Shown: piece by piece, positions 54,994 to 64,000 of the stretch
Position numbering within the stretch: the stretch's first letter is position 1
Layout of the letters: each line of letters opens with the position of its first letter
Notes under the pieces: generated by a model
Database searches by the model: none
What the model saw: the letters and a program-made list of their open reading frames with translations, nothing else
Told to the model about the DNA's origin: nothing
Translations under genes and position numbers: made by a program
Assembly: GCA_009912235.1 (NCBI GenBank)
Contig: WNDS01000001.1
Span: 1-64,000 of the forward strand
Length of the DNA stretch: 64,000 nt
From: Stenotrophomonas maltophilia
GTDB lineage: Bacteria > Pseudomonadota > Gammaproteobacteria > Xanthomonadales > Xanthomonadaceae
Reading direction: 5' to 3'

Positions 54994-55704
54994 TCAGTGG
55001 CCGTCGTGGCTGGCCGGTGCCGGTGCATCGGCCTTGGGCAGGCTCAGTTCCGGGTTGCCCTGTTCGGCCTGCAGGATCTGGATGCGGCGCTGCAGCGCGT
55101 CGAGCTGGCTGTTGGTGCTCTGCACATCGGTGCTCAGGCTGACCGCCTGCTGCTGGGCCTGCTGCAGCGAGGCGCTGACCTGCGCCGACTGTGCCTGCTG
55201 CTGTTCCATTTCCAGCTGCAGCGAGCGCAGGCGCTCTTCGTTGTAGGCCACCAGCCGCTCGGTATAGCGCTTGCCGGCTTCCAGGCGGGTGGTGTCGATG
55301 TAGACCTGCGCCAGCTGTTCGGTCTGCTGCACGAAGGTGCGGTAGACACGTTCGGCGTTGTCCACCGCATCGGTCTTGATCACGCGCCAGAAATTCTTTT
55401 CCTGGAACAGCGCGACGTAGTAGGTCAGCGTGCTGCTGTTGAACAGCAGGCTGGCGCCGTAGTTGCCGTTGTAGGTGGTGCGCAGTTCCAGCAGCTGGTT
55501 GGAATCCATCAGCTGCTTCAGCTCGTCCACGGTGTTGCGCACCACCGGTGCCGGGCGCGCCGGTTCGGCGGCGGCAGGCGCGGCGATGCGCTCGGCACGC
55601 GCGGCCAAGGCCGTGGGTGCAGCCATCAGCACGGTGATCGCCAGCAGGGCGGCGGCCAGCGGGTGCCGGGCGGAGCGGGCGGTGTCCCCGTAAATTACTC
55701 GCAT
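54994..55704 (-). CDS. DUF2968-type exported coiled-coil protein
   Basis: 236 aa from ATG 55704. The signal peptide is at residues 1-35 (LAAALLAITVLMAAPTALAA). The middle segment contains LKQLMDSNQLLELRTTYNGN and ALFQEKNFWRVIKTDAV, the DUF2968 hallmark. The second half (about 140-225) is a long Gln/Ser-rich coiled coil with heptads. Probably periplasmic; the role is unknown. It is followed by a strong terminator at 54953-54972. Confidence 0.85.
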   Translation of the reverse strand: MRVIYGDTARSARHPLAAALLAITVLMAAPTALAARAERIAAPAAAEPARPAPVVRNTVDELKQLMDSNQLLELRTTYNGNYGASLLFNSSTLTYYVALFQEKNFWRVIKTDAVDNAERVYRTFVQQTEQLAQVYIDTTRLEAGKRYTERLVAYNEERLRSLQLEMEQQQAQSAQVSASLQQAQQQAVSLSTDVQSTNSQLDALQRRIQILQAEQGNPELSLPKADAPAPASHDGH

Positions 55705-55806
55705 GTAATGACCATCCACGGACGTAGGTGGGTTGAGGTGAACAGGTTTCCCCGGGCCGAGTTTAGCATGCGTTCACGGGCCGCCAACGCCCCCGGCTCC
55801 GGTGCA

Positions 55807-57964
55807 TCAGTAGACCAGCTGCGCCGGTGTGCACTGGATGGACTGCGCGTGCACGTCGGTGCGCCCCAGTTCCAGGCCCAGCACGCTGGCCAACAGGTTG
55901 GTCAGCAGATTGCCAACGGTGTTGAGCACCGGGCGCAGGATGTTGAGGATGGGCTTGAGCACCGAACACAGCAGCCCGGTGCAGGCCACCGGGGTGTTGC
56001 CGGGCCCGCTTACGCCGCCGCCGTTGAGGCCATCGAGGAAGCCGTCGGGCGCGGTCTGGATGTAGGACGCCAGGTTGTCGCGCACGCAGCCGTTGTAGTT
56101 CAGCAGGTTGCTGATCAGGCTGTCGCAGCGGTTCACCAGCAGCCCGCCGAGCAGGCCACCGAGCAGCCCGGACAGCCCGCCCAGGCCCTGGCCGGTGACC
56201 GTGGCGCGGAAGCCATCCCACACCGAGCCGTCCTTCCAGTCGGTGCCCAGCCCGAGCAGGCCGGTGGCGAACGGCACGCCCTTGGGCACGGTCCAGTCGC
56301 CCAGCGGGGTCAGCCCGGTGCTGGTGTTGCCGTTGCGCAGCAGCGGGATGACGTTGTCCACGTAGTAGCGGCCGCCCCCGGGGTGGGCGGCCTGCAGGTA
56401 GCGGTCGGCCAGGGCCTTGGCGGTGTCGCTGCTGTTCATGCTGTTCTTGTTCGGCGTGAGCATGTTGGACAGCACGCGCAGCAGTTCGTCCACCAGCGCC
56501 GACACTAGTATCGCCCAGCCGCAGCGCGTTGATGCGGGTACTGCCGGTGCCTCCGACGGGCAAGGTCAAGCTCTGGGTTTCGGTCAGCCCGGCCAGCGAG
56601 ATCTTGTCATTCACCAGCGGCTGGCCCAGCAGGGTCAGCATGCGAACGTTCTGCAGGCTGGCATCGCAGACGTTCTGCTTGGAAAAGCGGTCGGCCACCG
56701 GCACGTTGCCCACGCAGGCACGCAGCACCGAGGAATCGACCTTGATGGTGGCCGTGGGCGGCGCGGCTCCGCACTGCAGCGAGGTCAGCGCGCCCATCGC
56801 ATTGGCCACGTCCACGTGCAGCGGCAGGTGCAGGTTGATGCCCAGCAGGTTCAGCAGCGGCCCGGCGGCGGGAATGTTGCCGCTGTCCACGTCCACCATC
56901 AGCCGCACCTGCGAATTGTAGGCGCGCGCGCCGACGCCACCGATGGCGATGGATGGCGGATCGATGACCCCGGCCTGCACGTTGATGCCCAGCAGGTTCA
57001 GCCCGCCCACGGTGATGCCGTTGTTGGCATTGGCGATGGACAGGCCGGTGTTGATCAGGTCCAGCACGTTCACCTTGGCTTCCAGCGCGCTGCCGATGCT
57101 GCCGTCCGGCGCGATCACTTCAGCGAACAGGCCGCCACCACCGGACTGGCTGCCCAGCGTGATGTTGCCCTTGGTGATGTCCAGCCGCGTGCCCGCCAGG
57201 TTGCCCAGTGCCTTCAGCTGCACACCGGCCAGGCTCTCGCGACCGACGATCACGGCGGCGGCATCGATCAGCTGCGCCACCGATATCTTGTTGACCGACA
57301 GCAGCCGGTTGAAGTCGGCCACGCTGAGGTTGGCTGTTACCGGAATGCCGAGCTGCTTCAGCAGCCCCGATGGCGTCACGTCCACCTGCGCCAGGCCGTC
57401 ATAGGAGAGCACCGAGGCGCTGCTGACATCCAGGCCGATCAGCCGCAGGGTGTTGAACAGCGGCGTCTGCCCGTTGGTGCGCAGCAGCTGCGAACCGACC
57501 GAGAACACCGCCGAGGGCGGCGAACGCTTGGCCACCGCCTGCGCACGCACGGTGGGCAGGCTGCTGTTCTGGTTGAAGAACGGCAGCACGCTGCGCTCGG
57601 CCACCACCTTCACCGCGTCGCGCGGATTCTCCGCATCGATGGTGGTGCTGAAGCGGTCGCCGCTGCACGCGGCGTTCCAGCTGCCGCACTGGATCGCCAC
57701 GGTGCCGCCGAACCGGTTCTGGGTGACGGCATTGAAGCGCGCCGCGCTGTTCTCGGCATTGCTGGCCGCGCACAGGTCCATGCGCTGCGCACCGGCCAGC
57801 GCGGCCAGGTCGGCCACTTTCTGCGCATCGCGCTTTGCCCAGAACACGTAGCCGATCTCGACCAGCCCCAGCATGGCGACCAGGCTGATCATCACCAGCA
57901 TCATCGTCACCGACATGCCGCCGTGCTGGCGGCGCAGGGCACGAACGGAGCGGGTGGCGTTCAT
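55807..57964 (-). pseudogene. tadG: TadG-type pilus protein, frameshifted
   Basis: About 718 aa when repaired. The N-terminus (RQHGGMSVTMMLVMISLVAM) has the TadE/G-type single membrane helix and VADLAALAGAQ. The long pseudo-repetitive periplasmic part holds many Leu/Gly/Asn-rich segments. At about 56505-56508 the frame needs one base removed so that RLGDT joins VSALVDELLRVLSNML. As written it runs on in a wrong frame to 55763. TadG proteins help assemble Flp pili at the cell surface. It ends the leftward Tad operon. Confidence 0.8.
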
Positions 57965-57968
57965 GGCA

Positions 57969-58445
57969 TCAGTTCCCTGAAGTACTGCCTGAGGATGCGC
58001 TGCTGACCTTGTTGTCGAAGAACGCCGGAAGCTCGTGCTCGAAGCTCTTCAGGTAGCGCGCGTAGCTGAGCGTGGCCTGGTCGCCGAGGATGGGCTGGCG
58101 GCGACCGGCCTGGGTGCCCGAGGCCTGCAGCTGCAGCAGGCTGCGGGTGGCCTCGCCGATGACCGGTGCGTGGCGGCTGGCGGGCACCGTGGCCGCCGGA
58201 AGTGGCGGCGGCGCGGTGGCGGATGCCGCGGCGGCGGGGGGCGGTGCGGCAGGTGCGTCCGCCGCCGGCAGGGGGTAGGTCTGCGCGGTGCTACGCGACG
58301 GCGCGGGTGCCGGCGGTGCCGGTGGCAGGGGTTCGGTGGGCACCTGCCCGCCGAGCATGCGGCCGGTCAGCGGCGCCTGCGTGGATTGCGCGTGGGCGGT
58401 GCCGGCCAGCAGCAGCACCAGGCAGAGGGGCAGGGCACGGGTCAT
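57969..58445 (-). CDS. DUF3613-type Tad-operon protein
   Basis: 158 aa from ATG 58445, overlapping the tadD stop by 4 nt. A signal peptide (MTRALPLCLVLLLAGTAHAQ) is followed by a proline/alanine-rich linker and a conserved C-terminal domain (VIGEATRSLLQLQASGTQAG, YARYLKSFEHELPAFF). This domain is found beside tad genes. Probably periplasmic; the function is unknown. The long frame upstream of the ATG is a shadow. Confidence 0.82.
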   Translation of the reverse strand: MTRALPLCLVLLLAGTAHAQSTQAPLTGRMLGGQVPTEPLPPAPPAPAPSRSTAQTYPLPAADAPAAPPPAAAASATAPPPLPAATVPASRHAPVIGEATRSLLQLQASGTQAGRRQPILGDQATLSYARYLKSFEHELPAFFDNKVSSASSGSTSGN

Positions 58446-59332
58446 GGGCGGGTCTCCGGTACGGTATCGCTGGCACGGAAGCGTTCCAGCATCGACGGCG
58501 GCAGGCGCGCCTCGCCGGGTGCGGCGGGGCGTGCGTCCTTGCGCGGTTCCACGGCCAGCCGGCGGCTGTCGGCCGCTGCCGGCAGCACGACGCTGGCATG
58601 GGCGGTGGTGGCGGAGGCCTGCACGGCAGCGGCCTGCTGCCGCTGCTGCAGGCGCTGGCGGATCTGCTGGGCCTGATGCTGCACGCCGAGGCGGCTGTCC
58701 TCGCCCAGGTTGGCCTGCTGCGTCAGCCGTTCGGCGGTGGGCGCATCGCCGTGCAGCGTGGCCCACAAGGCCAGGTTCGCGGCGGCGCGCGGGTTGCCCG
58801 GGGCCAGCTCCAGCGCCTTGGCCAGCGGCTCGCGTGCCTGCTCGAAGCGGCCGTCGCGCAACCGCGCAAAGCCAAGATCGCCGAGGTAATCGGTATTGAG
58901 TGGCTCCAGTTGCGCAGCGCGGGCCAGCGCCTGTTCGCTGGCGGCATCATCATTACGGCTGGCTGCGATCAGGCCCAGCCCGTGCGCGGCGGCGCCCGCC
59001 TGCGGTCCGCTGGACAGCCCCTGGTACAGCGCCAGTGCGGCATCGGCCTGGCCGGTCTGGCGCAGCGCGTCGGCCTGCAGCAGGCGCAGTGCCGGGCTGT
59101 CACCGAAGCGCTGGCGGAACGCATCCACGTGCGCTAGCGACGCGAACCACGCGCCCTGGGCCTGCATGCGGCCGATCAGGTCCAGGTAGGTCACCCGCTG
59201 GTCCTGCGGCGCAGGCGTGGGCTCGACCAGCGACGGGCCTTGCCGGTAGCCGTTGCGGGTGGAGGCGCGGCCAGCGGCAAGCACGGCAGTTAACAGCAGG
59301 CAGGAGCGCAGGCACAGGTGCATCGGGGTCAT
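58442..59332 (-). CDS. tadD: TPR protein TadD
   Basis: 296 aa; ATG 59323 (MHLCLRSCLLLTAVLAAG) is an alternative start. TPR motifs span about residues 70-215 (ALRLLQADALRQTGQADAAL, DYLGDLGFARLRDGRFEQAR, NPRAAANLALWATLHGDAPT). TadD supports Flp pilus secretion, usually as an outer-membrane lipoprotein. Here the signal sequence ends AAGRAS without a lipobox Cys, so it may be periplasmic instead. It overlaps tadC by 4 nt. Confidence 0.82.
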   Translation of the reverse strand: MTPMHLCLRSCLLLTAVLAAGRASTRNGYRQGPSLVEPTPAPQDQRVTYLDLIGRMQAQGAWFASLAHVDAFRQRFGDSPALRLLQADALRQTGQADAALALYQGLSSGPQAGAAAHGLGLIAASRNDDAASEQALARAAQLEPLNTDYLGDLGFARLRDGRFEQAREPLAKALELAPGNPRAAANLALWATLHGDAPTAERLTQQANLGEDSRLGVQHQAQQIRQRLQQRQQAAAVQASATTAHASVVLPAAADSRRLAVEPRKDARPAAPGEARLPPSMLERFRASDTVPETRP

Positions 59333-60267
59333 CCCATCTTGGTCAGCGTATTGGCCAGCGCCACCAGCGCCGGACCGGCCAGCACCAGCATCAGCGCTGG
59401 CAACAGGGTCAGCATCATCACCACGGTCATTTTCACCGAGAGCTTGCCGACCTTTTCCTTCAACGTGTTGCGGCGTTGTTCGCGCAGGCGCGCACTGAAC
59501 TGCCGCAGCGGTTCCTGCACCGCGCCGCCGTGCGCATGCACCTGCAGGATCAGCTGCATCAGGCTGGCCAGGTCTTCATCGGCATAGGTCTCGCTCAGCC
59601 GGCGCAGTGACTGCGCGCGGCTGCGGCCGTGCATGTAGGCCACGTTGGCTTCCTGGATTTCCGGCCCCAACGCCGGCAGCGCATCGCGCAGCTTGTCGCC
59701 CAGCATCTGCAGGCTCTGGTCCATGCTGAAGCCCACGCCCTGCAGCAGCCGCAGCAGGTCGATCAGCAGCGGCAGTTCGCGGTCGACCTGGCGCCGGCGC
59801 CGGCTGGCCCAGCTGCTGAGCACGAACTTGGGCATCAGCAGGCCGGCCGCCAGTGCGCCGATGATGACCATCAGCCGGGTGGCGCCGGTCGCATCGCTCA
59901 CGGCCAGTGCCAGCAGCAGGATCATCAGCGCCAGCAGCAGGCGCAGCGCCAAGTACACGGCGGTGCCGCGGCGCGTGTTCCAGCCGCCCAGGTCGAGCAG
60001 CAGGCGGTCTTCCTGCGCCAGCAACGCCGCTTCGATGCGGCCTCCGCTGAAGTGTTCGCCCAGGCTGGCCAGCCAGCCGAGCGTGCGCGCACCGCTGCGC
60101 GGGGTGGCGTCGGCGGCTGCAGGTGTGTCGCGCGGGCGCAGTGCCGAACTGAGCGTGTTGTGGCTGCGTTGTTCGCGGCCACTGCGCACCCAGCCGCCCA
60201 GGCCGAGCAGGGCGATGCCGGCGGCCAGCAGCAACAGGGCGAGGGTCCGCCACAGGGTCGCGCTCAT
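59329..60267 (-). CDS. tadC: Tad pilus inner-membrane platform protein TadC
   Basis: 312 aa. A T2SS GspF-like domain is recognised by DLLRLLQGVGFSMDQSLQML and LASLMQLILQVHAHGGAVQE. Membrane helices lie at about residues 9-27, 108-150 and 275-305. It overlaps tadB by 4 nt and tadD by 4 nt, consistent with one tightly coupled operon. It forms the platform with TadB. No defect is visible. Confidence 0.92.
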   Translation of the reverse strand: MSATLWRTLALLLLAAGIALLGLGGWVRSGREQRSHNTLSSALRPRDTPAAADATPRSGARTLGWLASLGEHFSGGRIEAALLAQEDRLLLDLGGWNTRRGTAVYLALRLLLALMILLLALAVSDATGATRLMVIIGALAAGLLMPKFVLSSWASRRRRQVDRELPLLIDLLRLLQGVGFSMDQSLQMLGDKLRDALPALGPEIQEANVAYMHGRSRAQSLRRLSETYADEDLASLMQLILQVHAHGGAVQEPLRQFSARLREQRRNTLKEKVGKLSVKMTVVMMLTLLPALMLVLAGPALVALANTLTKMG

Positions 60268-61231
60268 ATCGATTTGGCCAGTTTGTACAGCAGCGCGCCG
60301 CCCACCAGCTCCAGCGCCAGTGCCAGGCCCAGCACCTTGTGGCCCAGCGGGTCATGCAGTACCGGCTGGAAGAATTCCGGATTGGTGATGCCCATCATCA
60401 CCGCGCAGGCCGGCGGCAGCAGGCCCAGCACCCAGGCCGACATGCGGGTTTCGGAGGTGGTGGCGGCCAGCTGCTGCTGGGCCTGCTCCAGATCGCGCAT
60501 GAAATCGGCCATGCGCTGCAGGATCTGGTCGGCGCGGCCACCGATGCGCACGCTCACGCCCAGCAGCACCGACAGCACGTTCAGCACTTCCATGCGGTAA
60601 GGCTGGGCGGCCACCTGCAGGGCACGGTCAAGATCCATGCCGCTGCGCGCGTTGCGCACAGTGGTGTCGAGCAGGCCGCGCAGGGGCGGCACTGCCTGCG
60701 TGCTGGCGGTCTGGAAGGACATCTGCAGGCTGTTGCCCAGCGCGGTCAGGCGCACCAGGTTGTCGAGGAAGTCGGGCAGCTGGTGCAGCAGCTGCGCTGC
60801 AGGCGGTTGATCCGCCGCACGATCCACAGGCCGCAGGCGATGGCGTAGACCAGCAGGGTGATCGGCAGCATCCACGGCGTGCCCAGCCTCGCCATGGCAA
60901 ACAGGCTGATCAACAGGCCCGGTACCAGCAACAGCACGGGAATCTTCCAGCCGGTGTCCAGGTCGGCGCGCTTGAGCAGGCCATCCCACGGCAGCGGCCG
61001 CGCGGCTGGCGTGCTGGCCGCGGGCAGCGCCGGTATGGGCGATACGCCACCGGCGCGCGAGGGGTCGCTGGCCAGCGAGGTGATCGGGGTGCCACGTGCC
61101 AGCTGCTGCTCGGTGTGCTGCAGCGAGGCCCGCTGCTGTTCACGGCTGTTGGCGCCGCTCCACAGCCACAGCGCGGCGGCCACCAGCAGGGTAGCGACCG
61201 AAAGCAGCAGCAGGACCAGCCCCATGCCCAT
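60264..61231 (-). pseudogene. tadB: Tad pilus platform protein TadB, frameshifted
   Basis: About 322 aa when repaired. The first part (MGMGLVLLLLSVATLLVAAA; IPVLLLVPGLLISLFAMARL) carries N-terminal helices and ends near RRINRLQR. At about 60794-60796 one base is missing; the next frame continues QLLHQLPDFLDNLVRLTALG and has the GspF-like core (LLGVSVRIGGRADQILQRMA). The last helix is ALALELVGGALLYKL. The break is not at a homopolymer, but it lies in a GC-rich CAGCTGCTG-type stretch. Confidence 0.88.
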
Positions 61232-62580
61232 CAGAAGCCCCCGTACAGCGAATCACGCAGCAGCTGGCGGAACGGTTCGAGCTTGTGCGAATGCGGGTGG
61301 AAGCCCAGGCCCACCCAGCGGTCCGTTTCGCGGCCATCGGCATCGATCTGGATTTCGTGGCGAAACATTTCCTGGGTGGAGATCAGGTTGTCGCTGACGC
61401 CGGTGATTTCGGTGATCGACACCAGCACGCGGCGGCCATTGCCCAGCCGCGAGATCTGCACGATGAAGTCGATGGCACTGGCGATCTGGCGGCGCAGGCT
61501 GTCCTCGCTGCCCTGGAAGCCTGCGAAGCCGGCCAGCATCTCGATGCGGTACAGGCAGTCACGCGGCGAATTGGCGTGGATGGTGGCCATCGAACCATCA
61601 TGGCCGGTGTTCATCGCCTGCAGCATTTCCAGCACTTCGGCACCACGCACTTCGCCCACCACGATGCGGTCCGAGCGCATGCGCAGGCTGTTGCGCACCA
61701 GGTCGCGGATGCTGACGGCACCATGGCCTTCGGCACCACCGATGCGGCTTTCCAGCCGCACCACATGCGGGTGGTTCAGCGACAGCTCGGCGGTGTCTTC
61801 CACGCTGATCACACGTTCGGTGACCGGGATGTAGCTGGCCAGCGCGTTCAGCAGCGAGGTCTTGCCCGAGCTGGTGCCGCCGGAGACCAGGATGTTGCAG
61901 CGGCCCAGCACCATCGCGCGCAGCAGGGTCTGCATCGGCGCATCGAAGGTGCCCTTGGCCAGCAGCTCGTCGGGGGTGAAGGGGTCCTTGCGGAACTTGC
62001 GGATGGAGACCATCGGGCCGTCCACCGCCAGCGGCGAGATGATCGCGTTGAGGCGGCCGCCGTTGGGCAGGAGCGCATCGACCATCGGGTTGGAATCGTC
62101 CAGGCGGCGCCCGAGCGGTGCCAGGATGCGGCGCAGGATGCGCAGCAGGTGGGTGTCATCGGTGAAGCGCTGGGTGGCCCGCTGCAGCACGCCGCCCTGG
62201 GAGACGTGCACATCCTTGAAGCCGTTGATCAGGATGTCTTCGATGGTCGGGTCCAGCAGCAGGTCGTCCAGTGGGCCGAAACCTGTCAGCTCCTTGACCA
62301 GGCCGTCGGCGACCACCTGCATCTCTTCTTCGTTGATGGGAATGCGCCATTCCTGGATGAACGCCACCGTCTGCACCTCGACCCAGCGCGCCACCGTGTC
62401 CGGCGCCCACGAGTCGATGTCGATGCGCTCGTCCTCGATGCTGTTGAGCAGATGCTCGTGCGCGGCCGACAGCACCTTCTGGTACTGCTCGGTCTGCGCG
62501 AACGGCAGGTTGGCAGCGCCGCTGTCCAGCGCGGTGGTACGGGACGCGGCATGCGGGAACGGCGTCACTATGTCTTCCAT
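61231..62580 (-). CDS. tadA: Tad pilus assembly ATPase TadA/CpaF
   Basis: 449 aa. The Walker A motif SGGTSSGKTSLLNAL (about residues 232-246), the Asp box VISVEDTAELSL, and the Walker B / His-box region DRIVVGEVRGAEVLEML and SMATIHANSPRDCLYRIEM are all present. The N-terminal helical domain is normal for CpaF. It powers pilin polymerisation. The start overlaps tadZ by 13 nt and the stop overlaps tadB by 1 nt. Confidence 0.95.
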   Translation of the reverse strand: MEDIVTPFPHAASRTTALDSGAANLPFAQTEQYQKVLSAAHEHLLNSIEDERIDIDSWAPDTVARWVEVQTVAFIQEWRIPINEEEMQVVADGLVKELTGFGPLDDLLLDPTIEDILINGFKDVHVSQGGVLQRATQRFTDDTHLLRILRRILAPLGRRLDDSNPMVDALLPNGGRLNAIISPLAVDGPMVSIRKFRKDPFTPDELLAKGTFDAPMQTLLRAMVLGRCNILVSGGTSSGKTSLLNALASYIPVTERVISVEDTAELSLNHPHVVRLESRIGGAEGHGAVSIRDLVRNSLRMRSDRIVVGEVRGAEVLEMLQAMNTGHDGSMATIHANSPRDCLYRIEMLAGFAGFQGSEDSLRRQIASAIDFIVQISRLGNGRRVLVSITEITGVSDNLISTQEMFRHEIQIDADGRETDRWVGLGFHPHSHKLEPFRQLLRDSLYGGF

Positions 62581-63776
62581 TGCAGTCCACCCAGGGCAGA
62601 GGCAAGTCTTTCCCGCAGGCCGTTGGGCTGCACCGGGCCGACGGCCGGGTCCAGCCGCGCAACGAGCGGGGCGAGGGCACGCAGATAGGGGTCGCGCGGT
62701 GCATCCTGCAGCAGCAGGTGGCCGTGGCTGGCGGCGGCGCGCACGCGCGGGCGTTCGGGCAGGGTGGCCAGCAGCGGCAGTTCGAAGCGGCGCGCGATCT
62801 GCTCCGGTGCCAGGCCGCCACTTTCGTCATGCCGGTTGAGCACCAGCTGCAGGCGCTTTTCACGATCGCGCTGGCCGGCCAGGTGCTTCAGGGCCTGGTC
62901 CAGCGAGACCAGGGTGCCGATGGCCGCATCGGCCACCAGCCAGATTTCGTCAGCCTGTTCCAGCAGCAGCGGCGGCAGCTGCTGCAGCGGGCAGCCACCG
63001 GCATCGCACAGCACGCTGGCGAAGACGCTGCGCAGGCGCTGCGGCAGCGCCGAGGGGTCCGAGGGCGGCAGCGATTCGCTGCCACTGGCGCGGTCCAGCA
63101 GCACCAGGCCACTATCATGCCGGGCCATGGCCGTGCGCGCCAGCGTGGTATCGATGCGGCTGGCGTTGCGCAGTGCATCTTCGTAATGGAAGCGGCTGTC
63201 CAGGTTCAGGTACAGCGGCAGGTCACCGGCCGGCTGCGCCACTTCCATCAGCAGGCCATCGCGCGGATTGTCTTCGCCCTGCGCCAGCAGCCGTGCCTGC
63301 TGCGCCAGCACCGACAGGTGCGCGGCCAGCGTGCTGGTGCCGACGCCGGCACGCACGCCCAGCAGCATCACCAGCCGCGCCTTGTGCGCCAGCTGCGGCA
63401 CCGCAGCGGCGCGCGGGGTGAGCGCGCGGCGCAGCGCAGCTTCCACGCCGGCGTTGTCACTGTCCAGGTCCAGCACGTCGCGCACGCCGGCGCGCAGGGC
63501 AATCACCACGCCCTCGACCTGGCCGGCGGCGGTACCGCCCACGGCTACCAGCACCAGCTCCGGCTGCGCCTGCTGCAGCTGCTGGGCCAGCACGGCCGAG
63601 GCGGTGGCGTGTTCGGGGCGGAAGTCGAGCAGCACCAGGCTCTGCGGTCCCCGCTGCAGATCCTGCGCGGAAGTCGGCAGCTGGCTGTCCTGCCAGTGCA
63701 GCTGGGTGCCGGGCGGAACCTTGGCGGCAACCCGCGGCAGCAGCTCACGGTCCATCCCGAACAGCACCAGGTTCAT
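62568..63776 (-). CDS. tadZ: Tad localisation ATPase-like protein TadZ/CpaE
   Basis: 402 aa. An N-terminal receiver-like domain (LVLLDFRPEHATASAVLAQQ) precedes a ParA/MinD-like domain. The P-loop reads LLGVRAGVGTSTLAAHL: the usual lysine of KGGxGKT is absent at both positions, so ATP hydrolysis is doubtful, as in several TadZ proteins. It positions the pilus machine at the pole in studied systems. It overlaps tadA by 13 nt. Confidence 0.88.
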   Translation of the reverse strand: MNLVLFGMDRELLPRVAAKVPPGTQLHWQDSQLPTSAQDLQRGPQSLVLLDFRPEHATASAVLAQQLQQAQPELVLVAVGGTAAGQVEGVVIALRAGVRDVLDLDSDNAGVEAALRRALTPRAAAVPQLAHKARLVMLLGVRAGVGTSTLAAHLSVLAQQARLLAQGEDNPRDGLLMEVAQPAGDLPLYLNLDSRFHYEDALRNASRIDTTLARTAMARHDSGLVLLDRASGSESLPPSDPSALPQRLRSVFASVLCDAGGCPLQQLPPLLLEQADEIWLVADAAIGTLVSLDQALKHLAGQRDREKRLQLVLNRHDESGGLAPEQIARRFELPLLATLPERPRVRAAASHGHLLLQDAPRDPYLRALAPLVARLDPAVGPVQPNGLRERLASALGGLQWKT

Positions 63777-63845
63777 GGCGTGTCCTTGGGGATGCAGCGG
63801 CTGGGCGGTGGCATACGGTATGGAAGCGTGGATCCTTGCATGGGG

Positions 63846-64000
63846 TCAGCGGGAGAAACCGGGCAGCACGTCGGGGCCGGCGGGGCCGATCAGCCACGCG
63901 CCCCACTCGGGCAGGTTCGGCTTGGCTTCGCGTTCACCCGGCAGCGGCAGCGGGGTGTTGCGTGCCAACGGTTGTACCAGCCGCGGGGTGACGATGATCA
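63846..64000 (-). CDS. cpaC: Tad pilus secretin CpaC/RcpA, C-terminal end only
   Basis: 51 codons visible up to the window edge: IIVTPRLVQPLARNTPLPLP, then NLPEWGAWLIGPAGPDVLPG. The IIVTPRLV string is the end of the secretin domain. The stop TGA is at 63846-63848, 69 nt before tadZ. The outer-membrane pore for the Flp pilus would start beyond the window. Confidence 0.8.
   Translation of the reverse strand, partial: IIVTPRLVQPLARNTPLPLPGEREAKPNLPEWGAWLIGPAGPDVLPGFSR

Overview
The window comes from a GC-rich gammaproteobacterium of the Xanthomonadaceae, most probably the Stenotrophomonas maltophilia group. The evidence is the very high GC coding sequence, an intergenic run of GTAG-ended palindromes like the SMAG repeats of S. 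maltophilia (48.0-48.24 kb), and a type VI secretion (T6SS) island next to a compact Tad/Flp pilus operon. Species-level placement is inference.

Region 1 (1-44.4 kb) is a T6SS island holding all 13 core components. Leftward: a vgrG fragment cut by the window edge, tssL, tssK, tssJ. Rightward: a TPR lipoprotein, tssB, tssC, hcp, tssE, tssF, tssG, tssH/clpV, a small unknown gene and vgrG1. An accessory block (16.3-28.8 kb) interrupts the core and is followed by PAAR, an unknown membrane gene, tssM, tagF, an OmpA-like gene and a converging tssA. The island ends with a second effector module: vgrG2, a DUF4123 adaptor, two tandem DUF3304 lipoproteins, a Tle1-type phospholipase and a CDP-diacylglycerol pyrophosphatase.

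The accessory block is the most interesting part. VgrG1 is followed by a DUF4123 adaptor and a VasX/BTH_I2691-type (pore-forming) effector with C9/C15/C18 at its N-terminus and hydrophobic helices at its C-terminus. Behind it lies an array of at least five related multi-pass membrane proteins (probably DUF6708-type immunity proteins), plus a chimeric remnant and a C-terminal remnant of the same family. It looks like an immunity array that grew by duplication and decayed by deletion. Base composition between about 16.3 and 23 kb is visibly less GC-rich than the rest.

Region 2 (44.4-55.7 kb) is ordinary chromosome: a GNAT acetyltransferase, a TonB-dependent receptor, the SMAG array, an exported protein resembling chorismate lyase, two LysR regulators, an ankyrin protein, an amidohydrolase, an MFS transporter, and DUF4124 and DUF2968 proteins. 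Region 3 (55.8 kb to the end) is a leftward Tad pilus operon: the 3' end of the secretin, tadZ, tadA, tadB, tadC, tadD, a DUF3613 gene and tadG.

A striking property is the number of interrupted reading frames. In-frame stops occur in vgrG, clpV, the VasX-like effector, one immunity gene and a small membrane gene. Frameshifts, many at G, C or T homopolymers, occur in tssC, immunity genes a and d, the 26.6-27.4 kb gene, the 28.8-30.3 kb gene, tle1, the 48.3 kb gene, tadB and tadG. Because unrelated housekeeping-like genes are hit too, sequencing or assembly error is the first explanation to exclude. If the breaks are real, the T6SS sheath and its recycling ATPase are inactive in this strain.
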